Source: an uncultured Brevundimonas sp.
Lineage (GTDB): Bacteria; Pseudomonadota; Alphaproteobacteria; Caulobacterales; Caulobacteraceae
Reading direction: 5' to 3'
Length of the DNA stretch: 36,906 bases
Assembly: GCF_947305955.1 (NCBI RefSeq)
Contig: NZ_CAMZFB010000028.1
Location: forward strand, 1 to 36,906
A program made the translations under genes and the position numbers. The notes beneath the pieces were generated by a model. It was given only the letters and a program-made list of their open reading frames with translations, was not told the DNA's origin and ran no database searches. Positions 31,117-36,906 of this stretch are shown here, piece by piece; positions within the stretch are counted from its first letter, which is position 1; every line of letters starts with the position of its first letter.

Positions 31117-34100
31117 ATGTCAGCCGCTTCGCGTTCTGCCCCTGCCGATCAGGCCAATCTGGAGGCGCTTGAAAAAGCCTTCTCCGAGGTTGCAGCAGGT
31201 CCGCCGGGTGCCGCAGAGCGTTCCCTGCTGTCGCAGGTGATCGATGACTATGAGGCAGACGAAACGCCGGATCTGGTGCTCGGCGATCTGGCATCTCTTC
31301 TGAACAATGTGTGGCAGCAGGCCAGCAAGCGTCAGGCCGGTGAGCCCGCCCTCGTGACCGTCGGTCCGCTGCTGGGTGCCTCGGGTCAGGCCACGGGCTA
31401 TGATCAGGTCCTGATCCTTCAGGATGACGCGCCCTTCCTCGTCGACAGTGTTCTGGGCGAGCTGGCCGATGCGGGCGTGACCGTCCGCGCCTTCTACCAC
31501 CCGATTGTCGAACTGGCCGAAGGTCGCCGCGACTCTCTGGTCATTCTGATCATCGATCCCCTGCCCCAGGAGCGCCGCGACGTTCTGGGCGAGGGTCTGG
31601 CCGCAGCGATGGCCGATGTGCGCGCCGCTGTCAGCGACCACGCCGCCATGATCGCCAAGATGCAGGAAGCGATTGCGCGCCTGCAGCAGGACGGTCAGGG
31701 CCGGGTCGATCCGGCTGTGCTCGAGGAAAATCTCGCCTTCCTGAGCTGGGTTAAGAGCGACCACTTCGTCTTCCTCGGTGCCCGCGAATATGACTATCCG
31801 AGCGAGCCGAACGGCATGGTCGGCGAAAGCGGTCAGGGTCTGGGCGTTCTCACCAATCCGGAACTGCGCGTGCTGCGCCGTGCGTCCGAGCCCGCCGTTC
31901 TGACCCGCGCCATGAAGGACGTGCTGGACCAGAGCGAGCCGGTAACGGTGGCCAAGTCCAATCTGCGTTCGCGTGTCCACCGCCGCGCCTATATGGATTA
32001 CATCGGCGTCAAGCGTTACGGCACGGATGGCCGCGCTGTCGGCGAGACCCGCTTCGTCGGCCTGTTCACCGCCGAGGCCTATGACAAGATGGCCAAGGAA
32101 GTGCCGCTGATCCGGCGCAAGGTGGCCAATGCGCTGGAACGCGCGGGTAAGGCTCCGGGCACGCACAACTACAAGCGCCTCAAGAACATCCTCGAGAACT
32201 ATCCGCGCGACGAGCTGTTCCAGATCTCGGAAGACGAGCTGCTGGATACGGCACTGGGCATCCTTCACCTGTATGACCGCCCGCGTATCCGCCTGTTCTC
32301 GCGCCGCGATCCGTTCGACCGTTTCGTCTCGGTGCTGGCCTTCATCCCGCGCGAGCGTTTCGATGCCGCCCTGCGCGCCCGCATCGGCGAAATCCTTGCC
32401 AAGGCTTGGGGCGGTCGTGTCTCGGCCTGGTATCCGCAACTGTCGGACCAGCCGCTGACCCGCGTCCACTACATCATCGGCGTGACGCCGGGCGATCATC
32501 CGGTGCCGGATGCCAAGGCTCTGGAAGCCGAGGTGGCCGAGGCTGGCCGTTCGTGGATCGACCGTTTCGAAAGCGCCCTGCGTGCAGCGGACTTCAATGA
32601 AGTGGCCGTCGGCCCGACCAGCGCCAAATGGGCCGAGGCCTATGGCGTGGGCTATCGCGAGCGTTACAGCGCCTCGGAAGCTGTGGCCGACCTCGAGCAG
32701 TTCGACCGTCTGAACGATGGCTCGGACGCCGATGGCATCAATGAGGAAGCCGTTGCGGTCCGTGCTTTCCGTACCGAGGCCGAAAGCCCGCTGCAGTTCC
32801 GCTTTAAACTTTACCGCCGTGGCGGCGTTGTGCCGCTGTCGGACGTTCTGCCGATCCTGGCGGACATGGGTCTCAAGACCCTCGAAGAGTCCGACCACGT
32901 CGTGCGTCCGACCGGCGACGAGCCGATCTATATCCACGACTTCCTGCTGGAAGACCCGCGCGGCGAGAAGCTGAGCTTCGCCGACATCAAGGCCCCGTTC
33001 GAGGCCGCCTTTGCCGCGGTGTGGAATGGCCGCACCGAAAGCGACGGCTTCAACCGTCTGGTGCTGGAACTCGGCATCGACTGGCGCGAGGTGGCCCTGA
33101 TCCGCACCCTCGCCCGCTATCGCCAGCAGACGGGTCTTGATCCGTCGCAGGCGGTTCAGGAAGCGGCCCTGATCCAGTATCCGGGCGTTTCCCGCGCGAT
33201 CCTGTCGCTGTTCGCCACCAAGTTCGATCCGGCCAAGGGCGGCGATGCGGCTTCGCGTGAAGCCGAGGTCGCCCGCATTCAGGCCGAGATCAAGGCCCTG
33301 CTTCAGGAAGTCTCCAGCCTCGACCACGACCGCGCGCTGCGCCGTTTGGCCGATCTGGTCGTCGCGCTGAAACGCACCAACTTCTATCAGGGCAAGCCGC
33401 ACATCTCGATCAAGATCGCCCCGCGCGAGATCGAGGACATGCCGCTGCCCAAGCCGTATCGCGAAATCTTCGTCTGGGCACCGCACGTCGAGGGCGCGCA
33501 CCTGCGCTTTGGTCCGGTGGCCCGTGGCGGCCTCCGCTGGTCGGATCGCCGAGACGACTTCCGCACCGAGGTTCTGGGTCTGGTGAAGGCCCAGCAGGTG
33601 AAGAACTCGGTCATCGTTCCGGTCGGCTCCAAGGGCGGCTTCTATCCGAAACAGCTTCCGGTCGGTGGTGACCGCGACGCCATGCAGGCCGAAGCCATCC
33701 GTGCCTATAAGACCTTCCTGTCCGGCATGCTCGACATCACCGACAATATCGTCGGTGAAGGTGCGCCGGTTCGCCCTGAAAACGTCATCGCCTGGGAAGG
33801 TGACGACCCGTATCTGGTGGTGGCCGCCGACAAGGGGACGGCAACCTTCTCGGACATCGCCAATGGCGTGTCGCAGTCCTATGGCTTCTGGCTGGACGAT
33901 GCCTTCGCCTCGGGCGGCTCGGCCGGTTATGACCACAAGGAAATGGGCATCACCGCCCGCGGTGCATGGGAAGCCGTGAAGCGCCACTTCCGCGAGATGG
34001 GCAAGGACATCCAGTCCGAGCCGTTCACCGTGGCCGGCGTGGGCGACATGTCGGGCGACGTGTTCGGCAACGGCATGCTGCTCTCCAAGGCGATCAAACT

Positions 34101-35946
34101 GGTCGCTGCCTTCGACCACCGCGACATCTTCATCGATCCGAACCCGGATCCGGCCAAGTCGTGGGAAGAGCGCAACCGTCTGTTCAACACCCCGCGCACC
34201 AGCTGGCAGGACTATGACAAGTCGCTGATTTCCGCTGGCGGCGGCGTGTTCCCGCGTAACGCCAAGTCGGTCACCCTGACCCCGCAGATCAAGGAACTGC
34301 TGGACATCGACGCCGACACGGTCACGCCGCAGGAACTGATGCAGGCCATCCTGAAGGCCCGCGTCGAACTGCTCTACTTCGGCGGCATCGGCACCTATAT
34401 CAAGGGTGCGGGCGAAACCAACGCTCAAGCCGGCGACAAGGCCAACGACAGCATTCGCATCAACGGCGGTGATGTCCGCGCCAAGGTCGTTGGCGAAGGT
34501 GCAAACCTTGGTGCTACGCAGGTGGGCCGTATCGAGGCCGCTCGTGCCGGCGTTCGCCTGAACACCGACGCCATCGACAACTCGGCCGGCGTGGACTCCT
34601 CGGACCACGAGGTGAACATCAAGATCCTGACCGGCGGTGCCATCGCCTCGGGCCACCTGAAGTCCGAGGACCGCAACGCCCTTCTGAAGTCGATGACCGA
34701 GGAAGTCGGCCTCAAGGTTCTGGCCCACAACTACGACCAGACCCTCGCCGTCAGCCTGCAACAGGCCGAAGGCGCGGCGGCTCTCGACGCCCAGCAGCAG
34801 TTCATGCAGTCGCTGGAAGCCGAGGGTAAGCTGAACCGCGTGGTCGAGTTCCTGCCGGATGACGCCAAGCTGGCCGAGATGAAGAAGGACGGTCAGGGCC
34901 TGACCCGTCCGGAACTGGCCGTGCTGACCGCCTATGCCAAGCTGGAGCTGTCGGACGACATCGTCGCCTCGCAGGCACCGGAAGACCCCTTCTTCGAGGA
35001 AAGCCTCGTCCGCTACTTCCCGGCCCCGCTGGCGAAGTTTGAAGCCGACATGGCTGGCCACCGCTTGCGCCGCGAGATCATCTCGACCGTTCTGGCCAAT
35101 GAGATCGTCAACATGTGCGGCCCGACCTTCCCGGACCGCCTGCGCGCTGCCGCCGAGTGCGACACCACCGCCATGACGGTCGCTTTCGAGGCCGCCCGCC
35201 GTATCTTCCGCCTGAACGAGGCATGGGATGCGGTGTCGGCTCTGGACCTCAAGATTCCGGCAGAGGCCCAGCTGGCTCTCTATCAGGAAATCGCTGTGGT
35301 CCTGCGTCGCCAGACCTTCTGGCTGGCCCGCCGTGCGGCCCGTCAGGAAACCAGCGTCGGTGGTCTGATCGAGAAGTACCGTCCGCACGCCGACGCCCTG
35401 CGTCAGGCAGGGGGCGACGTGCTGTCGCGCTTCGAGCAGGGCCGTCTGGAAGACCGCGTCCAGCGCTTCATCGATCTGGGCGCGCCGGAAGAACTGGCCC
35501 GCACCGTGGCCATGCTGCGTCCGCTGGTGGCCACTGCCGACATCGGCGATCTGGCTGACGAAGCTGGCTGGTCTGCACCGGACATGGCCCGCCTCTATCA
35601 CCAGGTCGGTGCCGCCTTTGACTTCGACCGTCTGCGCGCTGCCGCCAGCTCGGTGAAGTCGGGTGACCATTTCGACCGTCTGGCCGTGCGCCGTCTGGTG
35701 CAGGACCTGATGACCGAGGAAATGACCCTGACCCGCGCCGTCGCCAAGACCTGCGGTTCGGAAGTCGGCGAGACCGAAGCCAAGGCCGAACAGGCCGTGG
35801 ACGCATGGATCGGCCAGCGTCTGCCGTCGGTCGAGGCCCTGCGCGCCTCGGTGGACGAGATCGAAGCCTCGGGCGCGGGCTGGACCTTCGCCAAGCTGAC
35901 CATCGCCAATGCGGCGATCCGCGAGGTGATCTCCAGCGAGGCCTAA
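31117..35946 (+). CDS. gdhZ: Large NAD-dependent glutamate dehydrogenase
   Basis: 1609 residues, the size of the roughly 180-kDa NAD-GDH class (GdhZ in Caulobacter, GdhB in Pseudomonas). The N-terminal third carries ACT-like regulatory domains. The catalytic region includes HLRFGPVARGGLRWSDRRDDFRTEV (about residues 795-820) and KNSVIVPVGSKGGF with the catalytic lysines. GVGDMSGDVFGNGMLLS and VGEGANLGATQVGRIEAA form the dinucleotide-binding part. The enzyme converts glutamate to 2-oxoglutarate and ammonia. In Caulobacter GdhZ also moonlights in destabilising the division ring with KidO; no kidO is next to it here. A strong terminator follows. Confidence 0.95.
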   Translation: MSAASRSAPADQANLEALEKAFSEVAAGPPGAAERSLLSQVIDDYEADETPDLVLGDLASLLNNVWQQASKRQAGEPALVTVGPLLGASGQATGYDQVLILQDDAPFLVDSVLGELADAGVTVRAFYHPIVELAEGRRDSLVILIIDPLPQERRDVLGEGLAAAMADVRAAVSDHAAMIAKMQEAIARLQQDGQGRVDPAVLEENLAFLSWVKSDHFVFLGAREYDYPSEPNGMVGESGQGLGVLTNPELRVLRRASEPAVLTRAMKDVLDQSEPVTVAKSNLRSRVHRRAYMDYIGVKRYGTDGRAVGETRFVGLFTAEAYDKMAKEVPLIRRKVANALERAGKAPGTHNYKRLKNILENYPRDELFQISEDELLDTALGILHLYDRPRIRLFSRRDPFDRFVSVLAFIPRERFDAALRARIGEILAKAWGGRVSAWYPQLSDQPLTRVHYIIGVTPGDHPVPDAKALEAEVAEAGRSWIDRFESALRAADFNEVAVGPTSAKWAEAYGVGYRERYSASEAVADLEQFDRLNDGSDADGINEEAVAVRAFRTEAESPLQFRFKLYRRGGVVPLSDVLPILADMGLKTLEESDHVVRPTGDEPIYIHDFLLEDPRGEKLSFADIKAPFEAAFAAVWNGRTESDGFNRLVLELGIDWREVALIRTLARYRQQTGLDPSQAVQEAALIQYPGVSRAILSLFATKFDPAKGGDAASREAEVARIQAEIKALLQEVSSLDHDRALRRLADLVVALKRTNFYQGKPHISIKIAPREIEDMPLPKPYREIFVWAPHVEGAHLRFGPVARGGLRWSDRRDDFRTEVLGLVKAQQVKNSVIVPVGSKGGFYPKQLPVGGDRDAMQAEAIRAYKTFLSGMLDITDNIVGEGAPVRPENVIAWEGDDPYLVVAADKGTATFSDIANGVSQSYGFWLDDAFASGGSAGYDHKEMGITARGAWEAVKRHFREMGKDIQSEPFTVAGVGDMSGDVFGNGMLLSKAIKLVAAFDHRDIFIDPNPDPAKSWEERNRLFNTPRTSWQDYDKSLISAGGGVFPRNAKSVTLTPQIKELLDIDADTVTPQELMQAILKARVELLYFGGIGTYIKGAGETNAQAGDKANDSIRINGGDVRAKVVGEGANLGATQVGRIEAARAGVRLNTDAIDNSAGVDSSDHEVNIKILTGGAIASGHLKSEDRNALLKSMTEEVGLKVLAHNYDQTLAVSLQQAEGAAALDAQQQFMQSLEAEGKLNRVVEFLPDDAKLAEMKKDGQGLTRPELAVLTAYAKLELSDDIVASQAPEDPFFEESLVRYFPAPLAKFEADMAGHRLRREIISTVLANEIVNMCGPTFPDRLRAAAECDTTAMTVAFEAARRIFRLNEAWDAVSALDLKIPAEAQLALYQEIAVVLRRQTFWLARRAARQETSVGGLIEKYRPHADALRQAGGDVLSRFEQGRLEDRVQRFIDLGAPEELARTVAMLRPLVATADIGDLADEAGWSAPDMARLYHQVGAAFDFDRLRAAASSVKSGDHFDRLAVRRLVQDLMTEEMTLTRAVAKTCGSEVGETEAKAEQAVDAWIGQRLPSVEALRASVDEIEASGAGWTFAKLTIANAAIREVISSEA

Positions 35947-35970
35947 GCTTCGGTTGAGCTACAGATCAAA

Positions 35971-36002
35971 GAAGGGCGATCCGGAAACGGGTCGCCCTTT
36001 TT
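35971..36002 (+). terminator. Intrinsic terminator after gdhZ
   Basis: A 9-bp stem GGGCGATCC / GGGTCGCCC (one T-G wobble) with loop GGAAAC, followed by T5. Confidence 0.9.
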
Positions 36003-36078
36003 CCATGCCGATGACGAGGCCGTGAAAGGGCTTGGCCGACCGCCCCGCTTTGGTTTAGCTGACCTGTTGCAGCCTGAT

Positions 36079-36086
36079 GGGAGAGG
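36079..36086 (+). promoter_or_regulatory. Shine-Dalgarno deciding a TTG start
   Basis: GGGAGAGG just before TTG 36091 (GGGAG spacing 7 nt). It favours this start over GTG 36022. Confidence 0.6.
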
Positions 36087-36090
36087 TTAT

Positions 36091-36558
36091 TTGATCCGCA
36101 AATTTCTGGTCGTGGTCGACGATACGCCTGAAATGAACGCGGCCCTCGGCTATGCGTCCAAACGGGCGCGCTCGACGGGCGGGCGTGTGGTGCTGTTGCG
36201 CGTCACGCCCGAGGCGACGGACGAGCACTGGTCCGGTGTGCGCGATGAAATCCGCCGCCAACAGCGCGAGGAAGCCGAGGCCCTGCTGGCCAAGCTGTCG
36301 GACAAGGTGACGGCGCTGTCGGGCGCGACGCCGATCTTCCTGATCTATGAGGGCGATACGCTGGCGGCTGTGCGGCGGGCGGCAGCTGAGGATCCCGACA
36401 TCAAGATCCTCGTCCTTGCCTCGGCCACAGGATCGCGCGGGCCCGGTCCGCTGGTGACCTCGATCGTTAACAAGGGCGTGGGCGTAGAGGGCCGCAAACT
36501 GCCGGTGACGATTGTGCCGGGGGAAATGACCGAGGCCGATATCGAGGACATGGCCTGA
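36091..36558 (+). CDS. Universal stress protein (UspA domain)
   Basis: 155 residues from TTG 36091, beginning IRKFLVVVDDTPEMNAALGYASKRA, the normal first strand and helix of the UspA fold. GGRVVLLRVTPEATDE and IKILVLASATGSRGPGPLVTSI follow; the last segment is the nucleotide-binding-like G-x2-G-x9-G(S/T) region in degenerate form, and KLPVTIVPGEM is the final strand. A longer frame from GTG 36022 adds a basic, non-homologous head and is rejected. These proteins bind ATP or act as stress sensors; the specific role is unknown. It is convergent with the NifU-type gene. Confidence 0.88.
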   Translation: MIRKFLVVVDDTPEMNAALGYASKRARSTGGRVVLLRVTPEATDEHWSGVRDEIRRQQREEAEALLAKLSDKVTALSGATPIFLIYEGDTLAAVRRAAAEDPDIKILVLASATGSRGPGPLVTSIVNKGVGVEGRKLPVTIVPGEMTEADIEDMA

Positions 36559-36582
36559 CGGCCACGCCCTCTATTTATAACG

Positions 36583-36906
36583 TCAGATGACCTGTTCGAC
36601 CGCGTTCACTTCGGGAACGTAGTGACGCATCATCTGCTCGACGCCCGACTTCAGGGTCGCGGCCGATGACGGACAGCCCGAGCAGGCGCCGCGCATACGG
36701 AGGCGCAGGATGCCCGTCTCATGGTCGAAGCTGTCGAACAGGATGTCGCCGCCGTCCTGAGCCACGGCCGGACGGATGCGGGTATCCAGCAGGTTTTTGA
36801 TTTCGAGCGTGATCTCGTCATCTTCCTGCGGGGCGTGGGTGTCGGCAGCGTTTTCGTAACGCAGCAACGGAGCGCCCGAGACGAAGTGATCCATGATGAC
36901 CGACAG
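36583..36906 (-). CDS. NifU-family Fe-S scaffold protein (partial, 5' end beyond window)
   Basis: The stop is at 36583 and the frame is open to the window edge. The internal ATG at 36894 would give only 103 residues, but in-frame residues LSVI upstream continue the typical ...IMDHFVSGAPLL sequence of full-length Nfu proteins. The true start (and the Nfu N-terminal domain) therefore lies outside. The C-terminal NifU domain is complete: EIKNLLDTRIRPAVAQDGGDI, then the cluster-binding GACSGCPSS (CxxC) and TLKSGVEQMMRHYVPEV. Nfu proteins carry [4Fe-4S] clusters to target enzymes. Confidence 0.92.
   Translation of the reverse strand: MSVIMDHFVSGAPLLRYENAADTHAPQEDDEITLEIKNLLDTRIRPAVAQDGGDILFDSFDHETGILRLRMRGACSGCPSSAATLKSGVEQMMRHYVPEVNAVEQVI

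Noticed and set aside
31120..35670. A 1516-residue open frame on the minus strand opposite gdhZ
   Set aside because: It is a shadow of the high-GC gdhZ gene. Its translation is low-complexity (Arg, Gly, Val, His, Gln) with no recognisable domain, and gdhZ is a certain gene.
1..36906. Mobile elements, defence islands, CRISPR arrays, tRNA or rRNA genes
   Set aside because: None seen. All recognisable genes are core functions in a conserved order.

Overview
This window is the replication-origin region of a high-GC alphaproteobacterium, almost certainly a member of the Caulobacterales (Caulobacter, Brevundimonas or Asticcacaulis relatives). The evidence is gene order and content. A parB-parA-rsmG-mnmG-mnmE-rho-hemJ-hemH-hemE block runs leftward and a ppsR-maf-aroE-coaE-dnaQ block runs rightward from one 529-bp gap. 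That is the hemE / DUF299 arrangement around the Caulobacter crescentus origin as I remember it. NtrZ-like and CenR-like regulators, a ProXp-ala deacylase and a GdhZ-type glutamate dehydrogenase fit the same group. I cannot name the species from the sequence alone.

Layout. 1-2168 (minus): the end-truncated LON-domain gene, a YbbN-like thioredoxin and a prolyl-tRNA editing protein. 2241-2981 (plus): a DUF6065-like gene with a TTG start. 3039-5512: a CenR-like response regulator and the PLP-homeostasis gene yggS (both minus), a ThiE/TenI-like gene (plus) and ntrZ (minus). The yggS and thiE-like genes start inside one shared CATG. 5909-10591 (plus): a DUF3576 lipoprotein, leuS, lptE and holA. 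10588-21083 (minus): a small basic protein, parB, parA, rsmG, mnmG, mnmE, a DUF6489-like gene, rho, hemJ, hemH and hemE. Three exact parS palindromes lie among these genes. 21084-21612: the putative origin. 21613-25259 (plus): ppsR, maf, aroE, coaE and dnaQ, tightly packed. 25317-36906: secB (minus), timA-like and mltA (plus), a HerA/DUF853-like ATPase (minus), an AI-2E family exporter (plus), a putative small RNA, a 1609-residue glutamate dehydrogenase, a universal stress protein, and a NifU-type protein cut by the window end.

How it works together. The parABS genes and sites sit 4-11 kb left of the origin, the usual place for a segregation centre. Haem genes and translation or tRNA-modification genes flank the origin. 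Most genes next to the origin are transcribed in the direction of fork movement. The DUF3576-leuS-lptE-holA block is head-on to the leftward fork. No mobile elements, CRISPR arrays, rRNA or tRNA genes were seen; this is conserved core genome.

Two non-coding structures stand out. The first is an array of 11 GGCGCC palindromes within 239 bp of the putative origin. Most are spaced about two helical turns apart, and no canonical CtrA site (TTAA-N7-TTAA) is present beside them. The second, at about 30727-30856, is a predicted small RNA with two hairpins. Both loops carry the same 14-nt pyrimidine (anti-Shine-Dalgarno-like) sequence, and a terminator-like hairpin follows. It resembles the CcsR/'cuckoo' type of alphaproteobacterial sRNA.
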